Assembly (NCBI GenBank): GCA_950295325.1
Contig: OX485808.1
Coordinates: 43,544,527 to 43,608,526 of the forward strand
Reading direction: 5' to 3'
Source of the DNA: Polytrichum commune
Taxonomy: Eukaryota > Streptophyta > Polytrichopsida > Polytrichales > Polytrichaceae
DNA: 64,000 nt
The notes beneath the pieces are model-generated. The model was given only the letters and a program-made list of their open reading frames with translations. It ran no database searches and was not told the DNA's origin. Within the stretch, counting starts at the first letter, position 1. Every line of letters starts with the position of its first letter. The position numbers and the translations under genes are program-made. Shown here one piece after another: positions 51,071-62,179 of the stretch.

Positions 51071-51125
51071 CCCCCCCCCCCCCTACTTGGAAAGGATTTT
51101 GGTGGGGTGGGGGGGGGGGGGGGGG
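51071..51125. repeat. C13 run facing a G17 run
   Basis: C at 51071-51083 and G at 51109-51125, 25 nt apart. Together they could fold as a hairpin, or each as a quadruplex or i-motif. Confidence 0.85.
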
Positions 51126-51682
51126 TTGGAACGCTCACATTTTGCTTTTTGTCGTGACCACTATCAATGCTTCTCCTCAACAAATTATGTTAACTTCCAA
51201 ATCCCGGGTGGCGATCGACTCCACAAAAATGTGCATGGGTGTGCATATCATAAATCCGATTTTGAGATAATTGTTGACTTATGATAAGTCAACTTGCACT
51301 TATTAAGATGCAAATGAAATCAAATTCTAGGTTGCAATAATGAAATAAATAAGAAGTTTGCCTTATCTTCATTTGTTGCTCACATGTCTAGCTTGATATT
51401 GTGTTTGCATGCAGACAATAGTCCATTTAGTGTTGTGGTCTCCACTTGTGAATATTTATTTCGGCAAAATGTGGTGCATGGTTGGGTTACATCCCCCTAC
51501 CCCTTTTATGAAGTTTCCAACTATATAGTGATGAAGTGCCATGATTATAATATTATTATAACTCTGTTTGCAAGTTATATATCATCGGATTTGACTGCTC
51601 GTGTACTATTCAGTTTCACTCCTCTAATGACAATCACAAAAATGTAACCCTGTTTACGGTCATCAAAATCAAATGGTTCATA

Positions 51683-51800
51683 CACTAGCAGAAAACTATG
51701 CCCAAAAAAACCGCAGCCAAAATCGGATGTGGTTCTTTTGACGAGCCTGATCTGCAGTCGCGAAACAACTACAATTTTTTTACATAGTTGTCTACTAGTG
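51683..51800. mobile_element. 118-bp CACTA-type mini-element
   Basis: The ends are CACTAGCAGAAAACTATG and, inverted, CACTAGTAGACAACTATG (16 of 18 equal). Both sides are flanked by the 3-bp duplication ATA (51680-51682 and 51801-51803). CACTA termini with a 3-bp duplication define the En/Spm (CACTA) superfamily. It is far too short to code for anything. Confidence 0.78.
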
Positions 51801-53300
51801 ATAAGGTTATGATCCAATGAGTTGTCACCATGGGCTTCCAAACAATTGCAATATTTGAGGCACTCTATTCCAAGATCCACCTCGTGGTCTAGCTCCGCAA
51901 ACATGTTTCAATGTTGGCAAGCTTAGGATTTCACTAATTGTAAGAGGACGCACGCAAATATTCAAGTGGCATCCATGCCAATGGTTGAGGTTGCACAATT
52001 TTGTTGATGGAGAATCGCAAGATCCTACTCTAACTTTCTTGATCACAAATTTTTGTAATGCATTGTTTGTTTATTGATCCCTTGGTTGGAGTCCCTTCAA
52101 TAATAAATAGAATAAATTAAAACAAGAACATCGATGTGTTTTTTAACATCAATGTGGATGGGAGCCGTTGTGCCTTTCATTGATCATGCTTTACCAAACT
52201 TCAAGGTAGAGTTACTTCCTTCCACTGAAGTCCCTTCAACCTCTTGCACTATCAATGCAATTTTTGTTATAACATTTGTTTCTCTTGTCATGTCATGTTA
52301 CATTATCAATGGAGACAATTTTAAATCTCCTCTCTACTTAAAGGAAGAAAAAAACTAGCGAGGTGGTCAAGTGCCTTTTGTGTTCCAAAAAAACAAAGAC
52401 AATTAGGCCCCCACACCAGGACAAACACATACTTTCAAGATGCAAACAAGGATTTCTAAAACATCCACATGAAATTTTGTAAAAAGGGATCGCCAATGTT
52501 ACTTCGTCGCCAAACAACTTCACATTGACAATGATATTTGTGAACTCCAATACCATGAGATGTTGAGATCGTTAACAAAGACGGCAAACTTTGTCACGGT
52601 AAGAATGTTGGTGGGATTTTTTCCATGTAGTTGGGTATTCAATTGTGTTCAAATATGAAGAGTCATTTGGAGCTCCTTTATAAGGCTTGGTTTGTCACCA
52701 TCCCTTGAATCATGGACATCCACAAAGAGTGAAGTAAATTTTGTCAAACCAAAGAGCTGAAGAGTATAAGAGCTATGAAATGAAATTTGAGAATAATTGA
52801 TTAAGTCCAAATCCACAATCATGACATGTTGAATTCTAATGTAGGATTGTCTGATAGAATATGCAAAGTTGATTATGATAATAACATAGCGGTTGTTTTA
52901 ATATTATTTTCATCACTTATCATTTAATTATATAAGTTTAACATTAAAAATATATATTTTCTCATCATGTCATATTATCATAACATTCAAATTCTAAATG
53001 AAAATTTACATGTCTTTCATAATATTTAGGTATATTGGAAGTGTATTGGCAGAAAAGAAGCAAAACTCAAAAGTCCAATTTTTGAGACTATGTCCATGTT
53101 TTCTTAAATATGAGGTACGAATGCAACGTTCAGAATCAACGAGATTCAGGTATGTCTCCTTAAATCCTCTCTCCTCATTTATTCAAGTTATCCGTGTTAT
53201 ATTGTATACACCTAGACACTTTCATATTCCCTAACTATGTTTAATGTGTCTTGTAATAGCCTTTGTATACCATCATGGTGTTTGATGGATTGCTTAACAC

Positions 53301-53600
53301 GATACATGTAGCACTTGCTATAGGGGCTCAAGAGACCGAGTTGGCCATTGATCTTGGCTACATGCTTTGAAGAATGAGTGCACAAATGATTGTTTTTATT
53401 TCCAAAAAGGATGATCAATTCTCAAGTGCGGTCATTGACACATGGTTTAACGGTATGGATGAAGCACTCGCTATAGGGTCCGAGAGACCGAGTTGGCCAT
53501 TGAACCTTGGCAACGTGCTTTAAACAACGAGTGCACAAATCTTAAAATATAAATATAGATTGATTCTTAAATGCGGTCATTGTTGAGAACGCACAAGCCA
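53301..53600. repeat. 152-bp two-unit tandem repeat
   Basis: AGAGACCGAGTTGGCCATTG recurs at 53333 and 53483, with GCGGTCATTG following in both units. No gene is recognised. Confidence 0.7.
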
Positions 53601-55444
53601 AGATCAATGTCATCAAGTGAGTTCTTGCTCTTTTAACTTCTCTTTTGCCTTTGACTTGTGTACATCTTCCTCCCATTTGAAGTTTTTCCTTTGTTTGTGA
53701 CATGACCGCAAGGCCAACACATAAAATGCACCAAGTGAACTTAATATCCAAACAATGTTAGGTTTGCAAATTGTATAGTGATTCAAGTCAATTACTTAAA
53801 ATTCATATGTTTGAAGTAGACCAAAATTCCTACTAAACCATGTATGACATTACTAAACATCTACATGATGCTCCCTTTCCAAAAACATAGTTTGCAGTTA
53901 AAATACTTTGATAGATTATACTACTTATTGAAAAGTTCACAATGCACAACAACCTAAGTGTTGACCATAATTAGGGAATCCATGATTTAAAGGATGATCA
54001 TGCTCATGTGATACATGGTCCCACATAACACGGCGAAGGAGTTGTGTAATGTTATGTGAATTTGAGAGATTTCTATGTTAACTCGAACAACTTCCCATGG
54101 CAAATAGGTGACAAAAAAAAACGTTGGCTAATGGGGCTACGATTGGACTTTGAATGTGGCCTACAAAGAAGGAAATTAAGTACGTTATGTTAAAGGGAGG
54201 TTTGGGGTTCATGGCGTCTATGTAAACTCATCCAATGTGGATGAAGGCTCTTGAAGGCCAATTCCTTCCCAATCGAAGTCCACTAGACTACACCCTAACC
54301 TCCGCAATGTCACCCTCCATAATGTCACTCCCTCTATTATATCTCGAAACCCTAGAGAACGGAAGTGCTCAATGTAAATCTTCCTTCTTGTTGTCACGTA
54401 TCCCTCCTATATATCACAAGTTTTGACACTAAAATAATCCACCAAAGAATTTAAGCCACGCGCTTGCATGCATCACGTTGTCATCATTGTCATTACTGCA
54501 ATGTTGGTTTTGTGTTGTTCCATATTGTCACACACTACACTAATTTTCTATTATCACACATCCAAGTTAACACCACAATCCTCGTTAATATCTCATGCAC
54601 TTGTGTGCAAGCATGGTAAAGTGGACAACTCTTGATCCTTGCACATGTTTAAGTGGAAGCGATTCTAAACAATATCCTTACTTTGAATTTTATGAAGAAA
54701 AAAATCCCAAATGTTTTAAAGACATATTCGTCTACTAAGCCAAGCAATTTATGTTGACAAAACCAATCTCGAAAAAAAACTCTTCTTGTTTTAGAATACA
54801 ATGCAAGTGGGGGTGTAAGTGACGATATTGAACAAGTAATTGTTAAAATTTTGTTTAAAATATGATAAAATTCCATTGAACTTCCACCATGTAAAATATG
54901 ATGAATTTCCACCAAAATAAAAAATAAAAAATAAAAACTATCACGACCTCAAGAGTTTAAGGAATTCAAAGAACATGAAGAAAGAAAGAAAGAAAAACAT
55001 CAAGTTCAAAATAGTTCGGCTCATGAAATTTACGTTCAAAACTAGATCTAGCCATTTGCTTTTGAGCGTCACTTTTAACGATAAGTTCCAAAGATCTCAT
55101 CTTGGTATTCTACATCCGAGTACTTAATACAACAACAGAGACCCAAAACAATCGATTCAAACAACATTTCACTACTATTTTTGGACGTTTGACCAAAACA
55201 AAACTATGGATTTTAAGATACTCGAGCATTTTCTTTTTCTTCTATCCACTTCACCTCGGTCACATGATATTAGGGAGGTTAGAGTATCATCCTTGGATCA
55301 TTACTCCGGTGGCATATCCGGAGTCGAATGATCAAAAAATAGTTAACTTTTGGAGTACAAACGAGCTCTCACTACGTTTATTTTTCTTTTTCCCTCTTTT
55401 TTGCCAACGGATGATGGGTTTCCGTAGACCCCACGACTCCGGGG

Positions 55445-55505
55445 CCTTGAAGGCAAGGCAAGGGAAGGAAAGGGAAGGGAAAGGGAAGGGAAAGGGATGA
55501 GAAGA
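55445..55505. repeat. Polypurine GGGAAA-type repeat
   Basis: GGGAAGGGAAA-like units form a one-strand purine tract of about 60 nt. Confidence 0.85.
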
Positions 55506-56004
55506 GGATGAAATCAAGTGCGTGATTCTCGCATGCACATGGTCTCCATGGCCAATGGGGAGGCCCATACATAATATCTTCACTCTCTTACTACCCCCCG
55601 GTTTCTCTCCCTTCCCGATTTTTATTGTTATTCTTCTTATTATACCTCGTCTTCCAATGGGCTTCGTGGTGGTAGTACTATATGCTACTATTGTGGATAG
55701 GCATGCATATCCCAACTGTAGCAGCTAAATCTCCACACAACCTATTCCAGTTTCCATTTGTTTAATCAACCACGGGACCCGGGCATGAAATTGGGGCAAA
55801 ACGGGTCTATGGTTGTAGGTGGTGCTAAAACCAACACCCTAAAATCTTGCATGATAACTACATGTTGATTCTTTAAGAATGTCCGTTACCCTAACATCAT
55901 GTTCGGTGTCCGGGGGGGGGGATTTTCGAGCAGTATCAATCGAGATCCTAGTGGTTTCAAGTCCCACTGGTTACATGTTGACATCATTTGTTTTTTGTTT
56001 TGTT

Positions 56005-56422
56005 GGCTCTGTCTGTAGGACAGAGACTATGCATCAACTTCTTCGTTTCAAGAGCAAATTTCCTAACCACTTTGTGTTCACACTTGGACGTTACTTGTTC
56101 TTGTTATTTTTGGTCCACTTTATGTAATGTGGATGTTAAATATAGTTTATATATATATATATATAAGTGCTCCCTAAAATGCATTGAAAGAAATCTAGTT
56201 AACTATAGTTATTCCGGCAGCTCTTGATTATTTATTTTTTAAAATTCGGGTGATAAGTGAGTAGCTTCAATCCTTGACCCGTATTTGAAAAGAAGGTGCA
56301 CCAAATCCAAGAAAGGTTTGGTATAGTGAATAGCCATGGATTGGCATGTGCAAAGTAATCAACTACAATTGTAGTCTTTCATAGCAAAGGACAGAGCCTC
56401 ACGGTTCTACCGTTTTCTTGTT
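56005..56422. mobile_element. Unclassified ~440-bp insertion, copy B
   Basis: It aligns over its full length with 11417-11863 and has the same termini, but sits in an unrelated dispersed repeat (compare 50040-50110, where that repeat is uninterrupted). TTGTT is found at both borders. Two independent full-length insertions with the same ends show this is a discrete mobile unit. Confidence 0.7.
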
Positions 56423-56513
56423 TGGTTCAATTTAGGAATGTTATGTAAATTCCTCTAAATGGTTTAGTCATGTTTTGGAAGTCTGCAATTCGCACCGTTT
56501 ATTTCTCACACTC

Positions 56514-56931
56514 AACTACACTAAATAGGTAGATTAGTGTTAGATGAAGATTAGTGTTAGAGCCAATAGTTACCCAAAACACTAAATGTCACTTGAAAGT
56601 ACAATTAGTGTTACAATTTCCTTTGTCTTTATTTTGCATTGTCAAAGTTGAGTTCCATTAAGTTTAAATTTTGTGATATCAAATTCCTAGCATATTACAT
56701 TTTCTATGAGGCTCACATATTCTACCTCCAATTCTTCATTTGAAGATCTACAAAAAATGTCACCTAACACTAAATGCGCTTTTGTAAATATTCAAAGTTA
56801 CTAATTGGTACAAATAGTGTTAGAGTTGACATTTAGTGTTCCAACACTATGAACTTATGAAGACAATTGACATTTAGCGTTTTCGTCGACTATTAGTGTT
56901 TCCAACACTAATCTACCTATTTAATGTAGTT
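56514..56931. mobile_element. MITE with 31-bp inverted ends and repeated TTAGTGTT motifs
   Basis: The inverted ends start AACTACACTAAATAGGTAG and AACTACATTAAATAGGTAG (2 differences over 31 bp). CTC flanks both sides (56511-56513 and 56932-56934). TTAGTGTT or its complement AACACTAA and close variants recur about ten times inside. It is non-coding. Confidence 0.75.
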
Positions 56932-57489
56932 CTCCTTGTTTATGGATCAAGTTGAGACTTGTTGGTTTTGCATCAAATACATTGTAAACTAATGTGGGCA
57001 TGCATGTAGCATGACTTACCCTTTGATGCAGTATTGTGTGGTTTGGGATTCACGGTGTCTGCGTAAACTCATCCATTGTGGATGAAGGGGTTGTAGTAAA
57101 AAAAAAAAAAGTCCCCTACAAGATTGAGGTTGGAGTCATTCCGGTTTGACTCTCCTAGACTAATTTAGGGTTGACTCTATTTCCGAAGTTAATTTGTTTT
57201 AAATACCCATTTACTAGTTATATTTCATTTCCATGCGTTTTCAGCTTCACATGGATGAGTTTACGTACACACCACAAATCCCTAGCCTTATAGCACGGCC
57301 TACAATATATAACATCACACATTAAAATAGTATGAAAACTTATAGTTGAGGTAATCTCTTTTGCATCAAGCTCTCCACGTATCCAAAATTCATGTAGTTT
57401 AGTGTACGGAACGTGCATAAGACATGCTTTGTTGCATTGGAACTCTACTTCAATTGCATACAAAAAGCATTTAAACCCCTTCAAATATT

Positions 57490-57511
57490 ATATATATATA
57501 TATATATATAT
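57490..57511. repeat. AT dinucleotide microsatellite
   Basis: Perfect AT repeat of about 11 units. Confidence 0.9.
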
Positions 57512-57924
57512 CCTCAACATTCACCGTGATGGTTTAGCACCCTCTATCTTAAACTCCATGTTTCTGCAAGACCAATTTGTCATTAATTTGAAAGCTGTGA
57601 ACATGAATCGGTTACTTTTTAACATCAACTGACTCATTTGTAATTATTCACCGATGCTTTCTTATTGTAACTCTAAAATTTTATATTTCCTATGTAATTT
57701 TTTTGACACCTAGCATGGAGGAGGGTTTTAATGCTTAGATATGCTCTATAGCTCAGGTATTTTTGTTTCAAGCCGAATTCATCGGATTTAGTTCATTAAC
57801 ATTACACAAATTCTTGGTTACATTTTGTGGGATTAAGTATCACATGATCATAGTTTTGCTTCAATTACGGGATTTCTTGTTTCTCGGGAGCACTCATGCT
57901 ACATACTATGAACTTATGCACTCA

Positions 57925-58330
57925 AGACTGCAACCAAGAAATTGAAGAGTGGCATGGGCAAATCTAGGAGTATAAGTTGGCAAGGATTATAAATTCCAAT
58001 CTAAAGAGATGTGAGTTTCAAGTGTGAGGACAAATTTTGAATCAAGAAGAGAAACCAACAACATCATAATTATAGTTTTCAGATCCAATGATCCCTAAAA
58101 CCCCAACCTCCACCCAAATCACAAAGATTGAGAAGTGCAACGTGTAGTTTGAAACCAAGGTTTGACCAATTAGCTTAACTTATCTTCAGTTAACCCATCA
58201 ATGAATCCATCATTATCTCCTTGATCCCAAGGCAAATTATAGTGTGATTCCCACCACTATTACATCACAATATTGTCATTAAATTAAGAAGCTTTTGTAG
58301 TTTACAAAATTGGAAAGTTCTCAATATTGG
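57925..58330. repeat. Uninterrupted copy of the LINE target repeat
   Basis: It aligns with both flanks of the LINE insertion at 7175-9255 and lacks the LINE. It is useful as an empty-site reference. Confidence 0.75.
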
Positions 58331-58334
58331 TGTC

Positions 58335-60900
58335 TCATACGCATTCATGCTTGCATTATTCTTGTGTAAAAGAGGAATATGACAATTTCTAGTTCCAACT
58401 ATATTTATTCATTGAGAAGGTGTCTAGCTCCAATGAATAACATCCATCCGCTAGGAGTTGTCTAACTTCAAAACAAAGATCTTCCATAGGGATGTATCTA
58501 AATCCATCGCAAATATCTTTGATAAGGAGTTGTCTAGCTCCTATGCACAATTCCTTCATGGATTGTTAGCCCTTGTGCAACATTCTCTCTTGGATCGTCT
58601 AACCGAATTTTTTCTTTGGAGTTGTTTGGCTCCAAACACCTTATGCTCACATGATAAGCACAACCAAATATGGTTAGTCTGTCTTTCTTGCATAATCCAA
58701 CATTAAATCTCTTAATTTGGGTATATCACAACATGCGTAGTGACATGCCTTGGTTGTAGCATGGATTTAGCTACCAATACCGTTGTCCAGTTGCCTCCCC
58801 GGCCTCCCAAGCAACTTCGTGTAATTGAAGCAGCCCAGCTATAAGTCATGTGCCCAGGTCTTCTCATTGTGTTTATATATTAATTCAATTTGATACATTG
58901 CTACAATCTTGCTCACGGTGGAGAAACAAACCATCGTCTACTAACTTCTTCTTTCCAACCTAGCACAAAGGCTTAAGATGGTAGCCCCTTGTCCTATTTA
59001 TACTTAGTAATTGGACATGTGCTTGGCCAAGAGAGGTGTGGCCTTCCCTATCTTACTAGAGCCTCTTCCAAATTTTCCTTGCGAAATCTCTAGGTCATAG
59101 TTGTCCATTTCACCTTTTTTTTTCTTTTTTTCTTTTTTTCTTTTTAAAAAAAATTTATAGTTCAAATAGAGTCTATTCACATTGTCCTTTCACTATAAAC
59201 TAAAAATCTCAAGGAATCATCACCATAGCCATCATAACAATAATGTATTTCTAAGGAGCCAATGGAAGTTTTATTGATTCACACAACTTCTAGTTATGTA
59301 TTAAACACGGCTCTTTTTGATGGGCCTAACACAATATCCGGTAGACCATGAAACATTATCCACTTACTATCATGTAGTATGTCATGTAGATTTTTCATCC
59401 ATTCAAATTCAGTTGGTCCCTCAAGTCCTTGAGGCGTACGATAATGTGAACTTGGATTGTCTCCAGCTTCTTGACCAATCACATAATTTGTATATCACAA
59501 GTCAAGGGCCCTCAAGCTATAGTGTGAAAGTGACACTATTATGAAATATTCGGAAAAAGGATAACATACAATTCTCGAATGTTGCAGTGAAGAATGTTAT
59601 GCATGTTAAAAATATATATGTCAAATTGGAGCATGGAAATCGTATATGAGCCTCAAAGCAACATCGAGGTTCGAGAATCTTGTACACAATACCAAGTTAC
59701 TGCATATTATTACTTATGAAGAAGATTTAAGGTTCGACTGCTCTTGCTTGGTCTTCTTGTATCCTACTCGTAATTACGGTTAATCTTTGCAACAAGAAGA
59801 AAGAAAAGAAAAATTGAATGTTTGAACTTTGCACTAACATGACTTTGAGCTTGTTGACCCTACCATGTGCAAAAGTCCCCTTTGTCTTAGTAGTAGAGTT
59901 TATTGCATGTTCTTTTAGTAGGTGGGTTCGTTTTGTCTTTGCAACAAAGTTCTACCTTATTTCAAAAACTTAAAGAAATTAAGGAAATCCTATCTTGGAG
60001 GTTTTTGTTTTGTTTTTTTGAGACAGAAGGCCAACAAGGAGGTTAACCACCTGGCAAGTTTTTTGTCAAGTAGAGAGGAGATTTCACAACCGGGAATCGA
60101 TCTATCAACCTCTTTCTTGAGATTTGGATATCTCTCCATCATTATCTGGTAATTTAGGGTCGTCTTGGACCAATCTTGGAGGTTTTGTTGAGCTCAACAT
60201 TTATATTCACCATTTTTTGGTCAAATTTGTCAACGATGGTGGTAATGCAGCTTGAGCTTCAATTGGCAAGTTTGTTAGTTAAGTTCCTAACTTCTGACCA
60301 TTTGCAAATGAAGATTGAAAAGAGGAACACCAGAATAAAAAGTCATGGAAAAACATATAATAAACAACGGTAATTAATAAAAATGACAGTGAATGGGAGG
60401 TTTAGGATTTAGGGTTTAGAGCAGGACATGAAGTCCCGCTCGTAGATTTTCTTGAATGGATCTTTTCCAAATACAAACATTTCATACTTGAATATGGCCA
60501 TAGTTTGTTTGCTTGAGAGAGAAAGCTTCACCTTGATCTTACATGCACGCTCATGCGTGAACCTCAGACAAGTTCACCAACATTGTGGGATAAGTGCTAC
60601 TACCTCATGTCAGAGGTGGCTCTTTTTAGAAACCAGAGACCAATGAGGACATATCTGGACATGTTTGTTGGTTCATTAGCATATTTATTTGTACACGAAA
60701 TTCGGTTTGGTGTTGTGTGTACCTCAAAGATGGGTGTTATGAGGGATGGTGTTTGTACTTGTTGTACCATGTGTTGGGTTCGATTTCAAGGGTTGACTTT
60801 GGAGGTTGTCTACCCCTTATACGTGTTAACAAAGTATGCATCCTATTGTAGGATTCATTCTCGGGGTTTTGGTATGCGTGGGGGGTAGTTTGGTAGTTAG
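58335..60900. other. Gene-free stretch before the decayed LINE
   Basis: Short frames only. TAGGAGTTGTCTAGCTCC-like phrases recur loosely at 58410-58620 (GTTGTCTA, GAGTTGTC), suggesting a worn short repeat. Nothing else was recognised. Confidence 0.45.
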
Positions 60901-60911
60901 TTAGGTAGGAA

Positions 60912-62059
60912 TTACATGTTGTTATTGTGTTCCAATTTTGGGTTGTCATGTATGAGTAAGGTGAGATAGTTGATGGATACTAAATGATTTCGTTGCATGC
61001 ATGCATGGATGGGCATTAGGGGGGTGTAGCATTGTCTGAATAGGTTGGTGATATTGTCTGTGTCGATCCCTCCACAAATGCATCTTGTGAAGATGGTGAG
61101 TGTGGCATACCATCCCGCATCTTCAAGGGTGTCCAGATGTGTTCGGTATTTGAGTTTTTCCATTGGGTTGGCAGAAGGTAAATTCATTGAATTGTAGGCT
61201 AGAGTTTTGGGTGATATGGGGTGTGGTTTTTTATAGGGAGGCGGTGATGATGATTAGGATGTCGGTTTTGAGATTGGCGAGGCATTGGCATGTTCATGTG
61301 GTCCAAGTGTACGGTTATAGCCATGTAGGGATTGTATTATTTGGGAGGGGGGGGGCTCCAATATGTGTGCATGAGTTCATTAGTAGGCACGGGGGGATCA
61401 CACCCCCTTACATTTCATAACCACGTGCGATAAAAGTTTGCTACCCTGTATTACATGCCATAGATAATTTTTAAAATTATGATATTTTTTCTACATACAC
61501 ATAACCATTGATAATATCTTTTGTATATTTTTTTGAAATTTTTAGTTATCTTCATTTTTTGTAGTAATTTGTTTAGTTCAATGTTGCGTCATTGTAGTTA
61601 GAAACGGTATGTTTTATAAAAAAAACAAATCATCAAATTTGGTTACCAATTTTTACTATGTAATAGATACTATGTATATCTACTCATGAAAAAAAAATCA
61701 TAAACTTTTGAACCATTTTGGTGATGCTTTATGTAAAAAGTAGATTTTGTTTTATCGCACGTGGTGTTCAACTTGACAATGAAGTGCACCCCCCGTGTTA
61801 GTAGGGTGTCGCATGGTATGGAGTGGAAGAGGAATAATTTACGTACATGCCAAACCCCTCTGTTGTGTCTAGTTGTTTGAGTGTTGTTGATGTCAGGGTT
61901 GGTGCACATGGAGAGGAGGTGGAAACATGTGTTGGCCTCTTGTAGTGGACAAAGGTTGTAGAGGGGATCGGAGAGGGCAATTTGGTGGGCCAAATGGTGC
62001 TTTTTCTTTGATTGTTCATGGTTTTTTTTTTTGTATCGCAGTTTGTGTGATTTGTGCAT
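60912..62059 (-). pseudogene. Decayed second copy of the same LINE family
   Basis: Scattered over frames on the minus strand are pieces that align in order with the LINE at 7488-9254: the zinc-motif region with RHNRGVWHVRKL (around 61830-61920; the other copy has RHNKAVGEIRKL), NTIPTWL (other copy NTVPNWL), a decayed KTDIL where RPDIL is expected, LQFNEFTFC (other copy IQFIEFTYC), and LKYRTHLDTLEDAGW followed by ITNLF. It carries several stops and frameshifts. A MITE (61388-61797) splits it. No tail or target-site duplication was found, so the true ends are unknown. Confidence 0.72.
61388..61797. mobile_element. hAT-type MITE inside the decayed LINE
   Basis: A 410-bp element with a perfect 8-bp target-site duplication, TTAGTAGG (61380-61387 and 61798-61805). 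Its imperfect terminal inverted repeats of about 47 bp start with CACGGGGGG and end with the shared block CCACGTGCGATAAAA. The inside is AT-rich and codes for nothing. An 8-bp duplication is typical of the hAT superfamily. Mentally removing the element and one duplication copy makes the LINE frame run on across the join, confirming the borders. Confidence 0.85.
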
Positions 62060-62179
62060 ATGTGCATTACGGTGTTGACCACAAGTAGTCGGAGATGGGG
62101 GAGTGAACTAGTGGATTGTTGAGCCATTCCGATACATAGGGATACTAAGGTAGGATAGTGGTTGTGGGTTGGCATGTGT

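Larger units (their letters stand above)
48765..55900. other. Mostly gene-free repeat-rich stretch
   Basis: Outside the elements listed separately I recognise no gene. The dyad TCATCCA...TGGATGA at 54228-54244 belongs to a small family (see findings). Confidence 0.5.
55925..56965. repeat. Dispersed repeat with AACCGG phrases, copy 3, twice interrupted
   Basis: Fragments at about 55925-56004, 56423-56513 and 56932-56965 continue one another. The gaps are filled by the 418-bp insertion and the 418-bp MITE. Confidence 0.6.

Noticed and set aside
60019-60145. SINE-like A and B boxes on the minus strand
   Set aside because: The box-like strings are in the wrong order and there is no tail or target duplication.
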